A stretch of DNA of 29,469 nucleotides from a virus: positions 1 through 29,469 of IMG/VR virus record IMGVR_UViG_3300005939_000029; one strand, given 5' to 3'. The notes beneath the pieces are model-generated. The model saw nothing but the letters and a program-made list of their open reading frames with translations. It was not told where the DNA came from and ran no database searches. A program made the position numbers and the translations under genes. Below, piece after piece: positions 1 through 7,999 of the stretch (within the stretch, counting starts at the first letter, position 1; every line of letters starts with the position of its first letter).

Positions 1-16
1 GAGTAGCGTCTAAGAA

Positions 17-847
17 ATGGCTATCCCCTCGACCGTAGTAGACGAGGTTCCCTACGCCTCCCCGGACGACGTTCTGAAACACGTCCGGAACCGGGACGGG
101 TTCTCCGACCCCGGGGAGTCGGAGGTTATCAGTATGTTACTCGACCGGACGGAGTTCGTGGACTCTCGGACTAACAAAGCGTGGAGGCGGCGGGAGGCGA
201 CACATACGCGCCCCGTGAAACTCTCTCACCTACAGAAACACTCTCGACACAGGCGGCGGAGTCGCTACTCCTCCGGGCGGCGTCTCCGAGATCCGACAAA
301 GGTAGCGGACGCGTGGGCTATCGTTCAGTTACCCGCGCTGGACGTGGAGAGTATAACCGAACTCGTCCTCTACCGCGGACGGAACTACGACGACCTAACG
401 AGTAGCGGTGGAGAGGCGTCCGAGTCGGTTCTCTCCGACGACGACTATATCATAGAACCCGACCGTGGGCGGCTAAAGATCCACATAAACGCGGTTACGG
501 TCGGGAACGTCTCCGCCTACGGGAAAGCCCTCGTAGACGACGCTACCGCCCGGGTGAACTACCGCTACGGTCCGGACGAGAGTTCCGCGGCTACGGAGGT
601 CCAGAACGGGAACGTCTCCGGGACCTCGAACCCCGCGACGACGACGGAGGGCGTTTCCTCGTCCGTCCCGGGGGACCTCCGGGACGCTGTGGGGAAACTC
701 GTCGCCTCGGACATAGCCCGTATGGACTCTCTCGGAGATATGTTCCGGACCTCCTCGGAGGCGGATCTCGACCTCACGGACGCCGCGGACAGTCTCCGGT
801 CGGACGCTATGGAGGCTATTCAGGAACACAGGAGGGCGGTTCCGTAA
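17..847 (+). CDS. Probable head-tail connector (adaptor) protein
   Basis: The 276-residue product probably sits in the neck of the particle, between portal and tail. The N-terminal part (about residues 15-60) has the short helical look of gp6/gp15-type connectors, which begin with a 'position in the protein defines a helix bundle' segment and an LLDR-like motif (here SMLLDRTEF). A basic stretch rich in Arg and His (about 57-95) is followed by an acidic beta-rich middle and a helical C-terminus. The strongest argument is position: it is first in an order that continues with a gp10-like protein, a tail terminator and the major tail protein. The start ATG follows stop codons of whatever lies upstream of the window. 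The stop overlaps the next ATG as TAATG. Family assignment is inference and another neck protein is possible. Confidence 0.55.
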   Translation: MAIPSTVVDEVPYASPDDVLKHVRNRDGFSDPGESEVISMLLDRTEFVDSRTNKAWRRREATHTRPVKLSHLQKHSRHRRRSRYSSGRRLRDPTKVADAWAIVQLPALDVESITELVLYRGRNYDDLTSSGGEASESVLSDDDYIIEPDRGRLKIHINAVTVGNVSAYGKALVDDATARVNYRYGPDESSAATEVQNGNVSGTSNPATTTEGVSSSVPGDLRDAVGKLVASDIARMDSLGDMFRTSSEADLDLTDAADSLRSDAMEAIQEHRRAVP

Positions 848-1401
848 TGGCTAACGTCTCTACGGATCTGAACGACGACGCCTTAGAGGAGATCCGTCGA
901 GGGTTCGACGTAGAGGGCGCTTACGGCTATACCGCGGACCACGCCCCCTATGTCAATTGGGAAACGACCTACGCCGGGACCTCTCCTCCGTTCTCGCCTA
1001 TCCGGGAGTGGGTTCACCGAAAGTGGAACGACCTCGACGCGGGTATGAAAGACGCCGCGGTATCGGATCCCTCGGAGGTCACTACCTCGGAGTGGAAAGA
1101 CGCGGTAGCGTGGTTAGTCGTGAACGCTATCGCAAAGAACGGGACCGTCGCGGTCCGGTTTATGGAGAGGAGTATGGAGAAAGCAAAGGGGGCGCTGGAC
1201 TCCATAGAGACGCCCTACGCGAACTCGGAGGACCCGTCCGCCCCGTTCAAGATAATGCGGGACTTTCTGGACTTTGCTTTCGGCGTTTCACAGGACATAG
1301 TAGCGGACGAGGCGACGGACACGGGCGGACTCCTACAGTCCGGCTACGTGGACGTTCAGGAATTGAACGGGGAAAACTCGTTCGAGAAAGAGGGTAAATA
1401 G
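847..1401 (+). CDS. Probable HK97 gp10-like neck / tail-completion protein
   Basis: This 184-residue protein shows the hallmark of the HK97 gp10-like family. A tyrosine-proline-rich segment (APYVNWETTYAGTSPPFSPI, about residues 33-52) is followed directly by a REWVHRKW helix. In that family the equivalent 'aPYa..vE.GT..~pP~~~l..W' segment is a loop at the head-tail joint. The middle (about 78-125) is helical and the C-terminus is acidic and probably flexible. It overlaps the upstream gene by TAATG, so translation is likely coupled, and it precedes the tail-terminator-like gene, as expected for a neck gene. I see no catalytic motif. Confidence 0.6.
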   Translation: MANVSTDLNDDALEEIRRGFDVEGAYGYTADHAPYVNWETTYAGTSPPFSPIREWVHRKWNDLDAGMKDAAVSDPSEVTTSEWKDAVAWLVVNAIAKNGTVAVRFMERSMEKAKGALDSIETPYANSEDPSAPFKIMRDFLDFAFGVSQDIVADEATDTGGLLQSGYVDVQELNGENSFEKEGK

Positions 1402-1403
1402 AA

Positions 1404-1850
1404 ATGGTAGATCCCGACCACGACACTACAGGAGTCATAGAAACGCTACTCTCGGACGCCGCGAACTACTCGAACGGGAAACCGGACGTGGTTCGCGTCC
1501 GTCGAGACGAGAAAAGCGTCCCTCCGGGGACGAACGAGTATATCCTGATAGCGGACACGTCCGAACACTTCGAGAATTGGAGAGGGGCGCGGACGACGCT
1601 GGACCACGGTTCCGCTGTGTTCGCGGAGGCGAAAGTAATAGACTCTCACGCCCGACGGGTCGAACTCAAAGACGACGTGGTTCAGATCCTCCGGGACGTT
1701 CGAGACGACACGGAGGCGTCCGCGAACGGGCTTTCTATCGGGTCGTGGGACACGGTGGACTACGAATATACGTTCCCGGACGAGGAGATATTCGACGTGT
1801 TCCCGATACAATTCACGTTTACGTTCCGCGCCTACTCCCGGACCGCGTAA
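1404..1850 (+). CDS. Probable tail terminator / tail completion protein
   Basis: The 148-residue product has the size and mixed alpha-beta pattern of tail terminator proteins (lambda gpU-like), which cap the tail tube and bind the neck. Beta-strands alternate with a central helix (VELKDDVVQILRDVRDD, about 93-109) and the protein ends in a strand-rich segment with alternating aromatics (QFTFTFRAYSRT). It lies exactly between the gp10-like gene and the major tail protein, the usual place for this function. The ATG is 3 nt after the stop of the gene upstream. The assignment rests on synteny and fold pattern, not a diagnostic motif. Confidence 0.5.
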   Translation: MVDPDHDTTGVIETLLSDAANYSNGKPDVVRVRRDEKSVPPGTNEYILIADTSEHFENWRGARTTLDHGSAVFAEAKVIDSHARRVELKDDVVQILRDVRDDTEASANGLSIGSWDTVDYEYTFPDEEIFDVFPIQFTFTFRAYSRTA

Positions 1851-1853
1851 TCC

Positions 1854-1870
1854 CGTAGGCTATCCTTAAG
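1854..1870 (+). promoter_or_regulatory. Possible promoter of the major tail protein gene
   Basis: The stretch CGTAGGCTATCCTTAAG contains a TATA-like ATCCTTAAG box ending about 30 nt before the ATG at 1900, in a 49-bp gap. It departs from the consensus promoter found elsewhere in the window, so it may be a strong late variant or coincidence. Confidence 0.4.
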
Positions 1871-1899
1871 GGTCCTCCGCGGGGAGAACGCTGTAACGT

Positions 1900-2919
1900 A
1901 TGAGTATCAGCGGTTCCCCACAGAAAGGACACGACTCCCGGATCCTCGTCGGGCTACAGGACGAACAGCGGACGACCGTAACCCCGACGAGACACCTCGG
2001 AAAGATAGAGGAGGAGACGGAACACCCGGACCCGGAGGTTTCGTGGAACGAGGAGTTCCTAATCGGGACGGGTCGAGAAATGAACGCGAAAACGGAGGGT
2101 CAAAAGGTCTACGAGGGCGGGTCCTACCCGGTTATCCCATACGACGGCTACCCTCTCGCGGTCCTCCTCGGATCCGAGACGTTCACCGCGGACACGCCCT
2201 CCGCCGGGACGAACGAACACGTCCTTACCGCGGCGGGGGCGTCCGCGGGGTCCGCGACGCCGGTCCCTCCGTCCCTCACGGTCGAGGCTACTCACCTCGG
2301 ACGGGGCGGGGCGTCCGACTTTGTACGGACGTTTAACACGGTCGTCCCGACCTCCGGGGAGATCTCGTTAGATAACGAGGGACGCCTCACTACGACGCTG
2401 GACACTATCGCTATCGGCGTCCAGAGGGGGAGTAGCCCGACCTCGGACCCGGGTATGCCGGACCGGAACCCGTGGCTGTTCTCGGATCTGTCCAGCGGGT
2501 TCACGTTCGACGGGACGACCGTCGCCCGGTTAGAGGAGTTCACTATCTCCATTAATCAGAACTCCTCCGCCCGACACTACATAGAGTCCACCCGCGCCCC
2601 GGACCCCTACGAGATCCTTTACGGGGGACAGGTCGGGTATGAGTTCACGGCTACGGTTACGGTCGTGGATAGCACTTTCTACGACGAACTACAGAACCCG
2701 ACCGCGGGCGGCGTGGACGCGTCTATGAAGTTCTCGAAAGCGAACGGGGACGCTGTGGAGTTCTCCCTCACCGGGAATAACCTCACGGACGCCGGACACG
2801 CGACGCCCCGCGGGGAGGGGGCGGAGGACGACACTCTACAGGTAGAAATGAATATCGTTCCCGAAAGCCTCACCGTTACGTTCGAGGACTCCAGCTCGAC
2901 ACAGGGTTATCTCGCCTGA
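1900..2919 (+). CDS. Probable major tail (tube) protein
   Basis: The 339-residue protein is mostly predicted beta-strand, rich in Thr, Ser and Gly, with few helices. This is typical of tail tube subunits, which polymerise into the tube around the tape measure. It is preceded by a possible promoter of its own, as a highly expressed structural gene should be, and followed by the tail assembly chaperone pair and the tape measure gene, a nearly invariant order. The central part (about residues 100-180) contains GTNEHVLTAAG and repeated Gly-Ser turns. The C-terminal third (about 215-335) reads like a second beta domain, possibly surface-exposed. No enzyme motif is visible. Confidence 0.65.
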   Translation: MSISGSPQKGHDSRILVGLQDEQRTTVTPTRHLGKIEEETEHPDPEVSWNEEFLIGTGREMNAKTEGQKVYEGGSYPVIPYDGYPLAVLLGSETFTADTPSAGTNEHVLTAAGASAGSATPVPPSLTVEATHLGRGGASDFVRTFNTVVPTSGEISLDNEGRLTTTLDTIAIGVQRGSSPTSDPGMPDRNPWLFSDLSSGFTFDGTTVARLEEFTISINQNSSARHYIESTRAPDPYEILYGGQVGYEFTATVTVVDSTFYDELQNPTAGGVDASMKFSKANGDAVEFSLTGNNLTDAGHATPRGEGAEDDTLQVEMNIVPESLTVTFEDSSSTQGYLA

Positions 2920-2941
2920 ACGGTTCGGGGAACCACTTTTC

Positions 2942-2965
2942 GTTAGCGTCCGATATTTCTTTAGG
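2942..2965 (+). promoter_or_regulatory. Promoter (virus motif) for tail chaperone operon
   Basis: GTTAGCGTCCGATATTTC followed by TTTAGG is a variant of the motif shared by most operons here: GTTAG box, CCGRTA BRE-like box, then a T-rich TATA box. The TATA box ends about 26 nt before ATG 2989, predicting a leaderless mRNA. Confidence 0.6.
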
Positions 2966-2988
2966 CCCTCCCTACGGTTCTGTATAGT

Positions 2989-3531
2989 ATGCCATTTCAG
3001 GAGACGCCGGAGGACGTAGAAACCGGGTCCTACTCGGACGCGACAGTAGACGAGACGGAGACGGTCGAGGAGTGGATCCGCCTCACCGTCGAGGACTCCG
3101 AGACGGGCGAACGGAAAGAAAAGGCGTTCGGGTTCGTTCTAATCCCGGCGGAAAACGTTAGCTGGCCTAAGAAACAGCGGATCGTTCAGTCCGTCGCGGC
3201 GGAGAGTAAGGGAGGGTTCGACTTTGTGGACTACTACTCCCGTATGTTCGACTATCAGGTTCAGGAGACGAGTTTCCTCCCGGACCATAAGACGGTGAAA
3301 GAGTGGGCGACGGAAAACGCCTCGAAAGATCTCCTCTCAAAGTTGGAGGAACACGTCCCCGACCCTATGGATATGGGAGAGGAGGGTATCACGGAGGGCG
3401 TCCTCGACGTTCTCGAAACCTACGCGGAGTCGGACGCGGGTTCGTGGGACGCGGACGTGGAACATTTCCGGGCGTGGCTTAAGGAACAGTCCGGCGTAGC
3501 GGAGGGCGACGAGGGAAAGTTAGAAGGATAG
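2989..3531 (+). CDS. Tail assembly chaperone, short form (gpG-like)
   Basis: The 180-residue acidic protein lies between the major tail protein and the tape measure gene, where lambda-like phages encode gpG. It has a beta-rich N-terminus (EWIRLTVEDSETGERKEKAF, about 25-44), then helices, and an acidic C-terminal tail. The diagnostic feature is at its end: a GGGAAAG heptamer at 3513-3519, in phase G GGA AAG, 10 nt before the stop. In lambda the identical heptamer causes -1 slippage that makes gpGT. The -1 frame is open past the stop and continues into the next coding region. In the family, G and GT bind tape measure and tube subunits during assembly and are absent from the virion. Confidence 0.75.
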   Translation: MPFQETPEDVETGSYSDATVDETETVEEWIRLTVEDSETGERKEKAFGFVLIPAENVSWPKKQRIVQSVAAESKGGFDFVDYYSRMFDYQVQETSFLPDHKTVKEWATENASKDLLSKLEEHVPDPMDMGEEGITEGVLDVLETYAESDAGSWDADVEHFRAWLKEQSGVAEGDEGKLEG

Positions 3532-4022
3532 TCCGGGGGAAAGAGGTCGAGGATCCCCGGGCTATCCCGTGGAGTCGGGAGTTCGTGGAACTCCTCCTCC
3601 TGAAAGAGGGCGTCCCGCTGGACGCGGTAGCCCCGACGAGTGAGGTCCATACCGTCGAGGAGGAGAGACACGACACAGCGGCGTCTCTCGCCCGCCTGTC
3701 GCCCACGACAGTCCGGGCTATGTCCGTAGGTACAATCACCCTCGGAGTTATCGCCCTCGTAGAGACGGGGCTGTGGACGCCTCTCGCGGTAGCCGTAGCC
3801 GCGGCGGTCGGGATAGAACAGATCCGGGACCTCGACGCCCCCGACTCCGTAACTAAGACTCATAAGGTAACGAGAGGAGGTCTACCTGAACAGAAACTAA
3901 TGCGCTACCTCGTTATGTCGAACGAACTTCAAAAGATGGAAACGGAGGAACGGGAAAAGGCCCGTAAGAAAGCGGAGGGGCGACAGAACGCCCGTTCCGC
4001 TATGTCCGGGAGGCGGTTCTAA
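2989..4022 (+). CDS. Tail assembly chaperone GT fusion by -1 frameshift, join(2989..3519,3519..4022)
   Basis: Reading shifts one base back at GGGAAAG (3513-3519), so base 3519 is read twice, and continues in the frame that is open to the TAA at 4020-4022. The product is 344 residues. The T part has no ATG near its beginning; its only convenient internal start is GTG 3585, so translation by frameshifting explains the layout better than a separate gene. T carries a hydrophobic segment (about 45-75 residues after GTG 3585, LGVIALVETGLWTPLAVAVA) and a charged helical C-terminus rich in Glu, Lys and Arg. This T part is larger and more hydrophobic than lambda T. The stop overlaps the tape measure ATG as TAATG. 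Confidence 0.65.
3513..3519 (+). promoter_or_regulatory. Programmed -1 frameshift slippery heptamer GGGAAAG
   Basis: The heptamer is in the correct phase (G GGA AAG) relative to the upstream frame, and 3529-3531 is the zero-frame stop. Codons from 3519 to 3585 in the -1 frame contain no stop. A second GGGGAAAG at 3537-3544 lies after the zero-frame stop and so cannot serve the same purpose. I did not find a convincing downstream pseudoknot by eye, and lambda does not strictly need one. Confidence 0.7.
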
Positions 4023-5320
4023 TGGTAAAACTCGGGGAGGTCTTTTGGGTAGCGTCCGTTAAGGGAGGCGACGACGCGGCGGACACAGCCTCCGGTCTAC
4101 AGGATAACTTAGAGGGAGTCGCGGAGTCCGCGGTCGGGGCGGCGTCCGCACAGAACGACTACGGGGGACAGGTCGAGGAAAACACGAAACGGACGGAGGA
4201 GGCGAACCGCTGGACCTCGAAACTCGACTCCTCGACCGGACTCCTCGGATCCGCGCTGTTCTTTGCGGCGGATATGTTCGGCGTCGCGGGAGTCGCTACC
4301 ACCCTCTACGAGGGCGCGTTAGCCTTGGCGACGAGGGGGACCGCCCTCCTCACCGGGTCGAGTATCACCCTCTCCGGGGCTTTGGGAACCGTCTCCGGGG
4401 CGGCTACGACCGCGTGGGCGGCTATCGCCGGACCCGCGGGGTTAGCGGCGGGGCTGTTCTTAGCCGTAGTCGGGGTCGGACTCCTCGGATCTGAACTCCT
4501 CGGACTCACGGACGTAACCCCGGTCGTCCAGTCCGAAACCGATACTATGACCTCGACGTTCGCGGATCTCGCGTTTCTCGTCGGGGGTCCTCTCGTCGGG
4601 TATATGTCCGCGGCGTTCTCCGCGCTTACCGGGGACTGGACCGCGGCTAAAAACAAGTTCGTGAATACGTCCGTCGAGTGGGCGAAAGCGGCTACCCGGT
4701 TCACGTCGAAAGCCATACTCGGATTTCAGGCGTTCGGGATAGCCGTAAAGACCGGGATAGGGGCGGCGGTCGAGGCGGCGGACTACGTATGGAGGGCGGG
4801 ATGGAACGGGATCCTCACGTTCTCACAGGGGATAGTGAACGACATAGCGAACTCCATAATCGGAGGGATAGAGGGGGCGATTAACTCCGCCAGCGGCGGG
4901 CTGAACTCCCTTATCCAGATGGTGAATAAGATCCCGAAAGTCTCCATAGATCCGGTCGGGCGCGTCTCCCTCGGAGGTCGGAACCCGCTGGACGTGGGCG
5001 CGGGGACCGTCCAGAACGAGAGTATGTCCTCCCGTATGGCCCGGGTCCGGAACCGTGGGAACCGACAGTTACGGTCCGCGACGGAAACCGCCCGCGCCCG
5101 TCTCGACCGGTTCGCCCCCGACACTATCGGAGGGTCCCGACAGACCGCCCGCCCCGGAGAACAGCCCGGGACGAACGTTCAGGAACAGAACGTAAGTGTC
5201 TCCGTGGACGGGTCGAACGGGGATTTCTCGAATATGTCGAGGTCCGAGTGGAAAGAACTCGCCCGTATGATAGGGGAGGAGGTCGGGTCCAACACAGGCG
5301 ACTTAGCGGGAGGTAAGTAA
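4022..5320 (+). CDS. Tape measure protein (short)
   Basis: The 432-residue protein follows the G/GT chaperones directly, the canonical tape measure position. The N-terminal 65 residues are helical and charged. A long hydrophobic, glycine- and alanine-rich stretch (about 72-165, with FLAVVGVGLLGSELLGL) could form membrane-active helices on DNA ejection. Further amphipathic helices and a Gly-Ser-Asn-rich C-terminus follow. Tape measure length usually scales with tail length at roughly 0.15 nm per residue, so this one would predict a tail near 65 nm, short for a siphovirus. No lysozyme or peptidase motif is visible, consistent with an archaeal host lacking peptidoglycan. Confidence 0.7.
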   Translation: MVKLGEVFWVASVKGGDDAADTASGLQDNLEGVAESAVGAASAQNDYGGQVEENTKRTEEANRWTSKLDSSTGLLGSALFFAADMFGVAGVATTLYEGALALATRGTALLTGSSITLSGALGTVSGAATTAWAAIAGPAGLAAGLFLAVVGVGLLGSELLGLTDVTPVVQSETDTMTSTFADLAFLVGGPLVGYMSAAFSALTGDWTAAKNKFVNTSVEWAKAATRFTSKAILGFQAFGIAVKTGIGAAVEAADYVWRAGWNGILTFSQGIVNDIANSIIGGIEGAINSASGGLNSLIQMVNKIPKVSIDPVGRVSLGGRNPLDVGAGTVQNESMSSRMARVRNRGNRQLRSATETARARLDRFAPDTIGGSRQTARPGEQPGTNVQEQNVSVSVDGSNGDFSNMSRSEWKELARMIGEEVGSNTGDLAGGK

Positions 5321-5325
5321 TACGT

Positions 5326-5781
5326 ATGACACAGATAGGTTCAGTCCAACTTACGCGGAACGACGGGACGGAGACGTTCGACTTTAAGGCTACCTCCGTC
5401 GAGTATTCAGCCTCGAACGGGGTCGTAACGTCCAGCGTTATCTCCGCCCTCCGGGAGGTCATAGGCGGGAAACTCGTTATAGAGAACGAGACTATCGTAG
5501 TGAAAGCGGACGTGAAAAATATGGACTCCGACCAATTCCCGAACTCCGGGACCTACTCGGACGAGGACTTAGGTTTCGAGTCGGAACTCCGTCGCGCACA
5601 CAAAGAGTGGGGGTTCGACACTACGGACGGGTTCGACCTCCTAACGTGGGGTCCGCGTCCGGACTTTCAGGGAGTCTTTACGGACATTACCGTAACGGAG
5701 GACACACAGGACGCGGAAATGGGCGCGGGATCCTACAGCGTCGAGGTCGAGTGGACCTACCTCGACGCGTTCATTAGTTAG
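5326..5781 (+). CDS. Distal tail-like protein, probable
   Basis: This 151-residue beta-rich protein starts 5 nt after the tape measure stop. Its sequence alternates short strands with acidic turns (VQLTRNDGTETFDFKATSVE near the start, SYSVEVEWTYLDAF at the end). It lies between tape measure and the hub-like protein, where siphoviruses encode distal tail proteins. The WGFDTTDGFDLLTWGPRPDF segment (about 92-111) is aromatic-rich and could form an exposed loop. The role is inferred from position and strand pattern only. LysM-type or gp53-like baseplate proteins of similar size remain possible. Confidence 0.4.
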   Translation: MTQIGSVQLTRNDGTETFDFKATSVEYSASNGVVTSSVISALREVIGGKLVIENETIVVKADVKNMDSDQFPNSGTYSDEDLGFESELRRAHKEWGFDTTDGFDLLTWGPRPDFQGVFTDITVTEDTQDAEMGAGSYSVEVEWTYLDAFIS

Positions 5782-5785
5782 ACCT

Positions 5786-7219
5786 ATGGCTTTCACAGTT
5801 ACAGTAGGCGGGACGACCGTGGACGGGCTTTTCGAGGTGAACTACTCCGGGGCGGACACGGATAAACTCGGAACCGCGGAGGTTCAGGTAAAGAACTCCG
5901 CCTCTAATCGGGCGTTCGAGTTCGGGGACGAGGTGATAATCCAGCGGGACGGGGAGACTGTGTGGACCGGCTACCTCGAAAAGAAACCGCCCACGGGGTC
6001 CCGGAACCTGAAACTGAACCTCACCGCCCGGGATAAGCGGGAGGAACTACAATTCGTGGAGGTTCACCGTCCGTGGTATAACCGCGACTCCGGAGAGGTC
6101 GTGGAGGAAATGGTGAACACACAGGTCCAGCCCCGGAGTCCGGTCGTCGTCCACACAGGCGACGACCTCGACGGGTGGAGTTCGGACGTTCCCGTGTTCG
6201 AGTTAGCGGACCTCCCCTCCGTCGAGTTTAACGAGTATGGGTCCGACCTCCTCTTTCTCTACTGGGGAGAGGGAGAGTCCGGGACGTTCTCCGTTACCTA
6301 CGACGACGTTCCGTTTTCCGCTGTGGACGACGCGGAGATCCTGTGGTTCGAGACGCGCTACGCGTTCAATAACGAGGGCGGGTTCTTTTCCGCGGAGGTC
6401 GAACTAACGGACGACTCCGGGACCTCTATGGTATGGGATCTCCCCGTCCCGGACGGAGTGGAGTTCACGAAACAGCGTCTCCCGCTAGAGGAGGCGACGA
6501 CGGACGGGGCGGAACTCTCCGGATCCCTCGAACTCGAATATCGGATTAGTCTCTCCGGGAGTCTCCCGGAGGCGCGGGCGGGAGTGATAGACTACGCCCG
6601 GACCCGACCGTTCGGAACGCGGTCGGGGGACACGGGACTGTCCACGGTGGACGTTCAGGACTCCGGTCGAGAGATAACGAGGCGGTTCGACGCCTCCGTT
6701 TTCGAGGCTATCGCACAGTTAGCCGTAGAGGACGGGGCTACGTCGTTCGTGGACGAGGACGACCACTTACACTATGAACCGGACGGGGACACGGACGCCC
6801 CGGAGAGTATATCCTACTCCTCTACGCGGGTCGTGGACATAGAACCGAACCGGGACGCGACGGACATAACGAATAAGGTCGTCGTTCAGGGGGCGGGAGA
6901 TCTACAGGTCCCGCTAAAGTCCTCCGCCTCTATCTCGTTCTACGGCGTCTCCTCCCGGGAACGCCCTCTCGTAAACAAAGAGATCCAGAACGAGGGCGAA
7001 CTCCGGGACTACGGAGAGGGCTACCTTTCGGAGGAGGCGTGGGAGGACACGGACGTTACGTTTACCGTCGCGGATCCGGCGTTTAAGAACGTCCGAGTGG
7101 GACAGTCCCTCTTTGTGGACTGGCCCCCGGAGGATCTGAACGGCTACTTTACCGTCTCCGAGGTAAGGACTGATACCGCTGGACGAGTAGAGGTAGGCGT
7201 AACGGGGTCGTCCGCCTAA
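5786..7219 (+). CDS. Tail hub / baseplate hub-like protein with inserted beta domain
   Basis: The 477-residue protein begins with a strand pattern typical of hub proteins (gp27/Tal-like): GTAEVQVKNSASNRAFEFGD..V.I.RDGETVWTGYLEKK (about 30-72). The C-terminal half has matching features: ITNKVVVQGAG (about 358-368) and VRVGQSLFVDWPPEDLNGYF (about 437-456), both common in phage late control/hub families. Between them (about 122-270) is a beta-rich insert (LLFLYWGEGESGTFSVTYDD, then WFETRYAFNNEGGFFSAEVE) that looks like a jelly-roll carbohydrate-binding module. The protein would close the tail tip and anchor fibres. The stop overlaps the next start as TAATG. Confidence 0.6.
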   Translation: MAFTVTVGGTTVDGLFEVNYSGADTDKLGTAEVQVKNSASNRAFEFGDEVIIQRDGETVWTGYLEKKPPTGSRNLKLNLTARDKREELQFVEVHRPWYNRDSGEVVEEMVNTQVQPRSPVVVHTGDDLDGWSSDVPVFELADLPSVEFNEYGSDLLFLYWGEGESGTFSVTYDDVPFSAVDDAEILWFETRYAFNNEGGFFSAEVELTDDSGTSMVWDLPVPDGVEFTKQRLPLEEATTDGAELSGSLELEYRISLSGSLPEARAGVIDYARTRPFGTRSGDTGLSTVDVQDSGREITRRFDASVFEAIAQLAVEDGATSFVDEDDHLHYEPDGDTDAPESISYSSTRVVDIEPNRDATDITNKVVVQGAGDLQVPLKSSASISFYGVSSRERPLVNKEIQNEGELRDYGEGYLSEEAWEDTDVTFTVADPAFKNVRVGQSLFVDWPPEDLNGYFTVSEVRTDTAGRVEVGVTGSSA

Positions 7220-7998
7220 TGTCCAGTCTCACACAGAAAGAGAAACTACGCGCCCTCGGAGTGAAAGCCCCCACCGTCCAGAATAACCCCTACCTCTCGC
7301 CGTTCGACGCTATTCGAGAGGAGAAAGACTACTCCACGTTTACGTCCGACGTGAACGGACAGGCGTCCTTTGCGGAGTTCGAGACATACCTAACCGACAC
7401 TATCGGCGTGGGGTCGGAGTCCGCGTCCCGGTTCCGACAGCGTATGGAACAGAAATACGAGACGTTCGGGGACTTTGGGACCGCCCTCTCCGGGTTCTCG
7501 TCCTACGACGAGTGGATAAACTCGTTCAGCTGGGGGACGACCATAGCCGGGGACGAGACGGACGGAGAACAGATCTCCGCCGGGATCCGTATTCACGGAG
7601 AGGACGGACTCTCCTACGACGGAGTGGGAGTTCCGAAAGGGACCTTAGAAGTGTTCGGCCCGCGGGTCGAGTTATCACAGACACCTCCTCCGATAGACGC
7701 CTCCTCGTCGTTCTCGACCGCGAACCTACAGGTAAGCAAAACCCTCCCGTCGCCCTACGAGACTATCACTATCTCCGCGGACATTACGAACGACTCCGGC
7801 TACGGGCTGGACCATACCGCGAAACTCACGGAGGACGGACAGGTAGTGAAAAGTAAAACCGTCTCGTTTGCGGCGGGAGAGACGAAAACCGTCGAGTTCA
7901 CGCGCAGATATACCGACTACGTGAGTGTGGACGTGAAAGTGAACGAGGCGGGTCCGACCACGGTTACGGTTATCCCGCAGGGACTACAGGTATTCTAA
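7219..7998 (+). CDS. Tail tip protein with C-terminal Ig-like (CARDB-like) domain
   Basis: The 259-residue protein has an N-terminal helical region (about 1-110, LTQKEKLRALGVKAP and SRFRQRMEQKYETFGDFG) and a linker. The C-terminal beta-sandwich (about 170-259) shows the CARDB/Ig-like pattern: YETITISADITNDSGYGLD, then VKSKTVSFAAGETKTVEFTR. Such domains often decorate virion proteins and bind surface glycans or other virion parts. It is coupled to the hub gene by a TAATG overlap. The N-terminal part probably docks on the tail tip, but I recognise no family for it. Confidence 0.45.
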   Translation: MSSLTQKEKLRALGVKAPTVQNNPYLSPFDAIREEKDYSTFTSDVNGQASFAEFETYLTDTIGVGSESASRFRQRMEQKYETFGDFGTALSGFSSYDEWINSFSWGTTIAGDETDGEQISAGIRIHGEDGLSYDGVGVPKGTLEVFGPRVELSQTPPPIDASSSFSTANLQVSKTLPSPYETITISADITNDSGYGLDHTAKLTEDGQVVKSKTVSFAAGETKTVEFTRRYTDYVSVDVKVNEAGPTTVTVIPQGLQVF

Positions 7999-7999
7999 T

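Noticed and set aside
1-16. End of an upstream gene
   Set aside because: TAG at 4-6 and TAA at 11-13 are both possible stops, but too little sequence is present to say which frame is coding.
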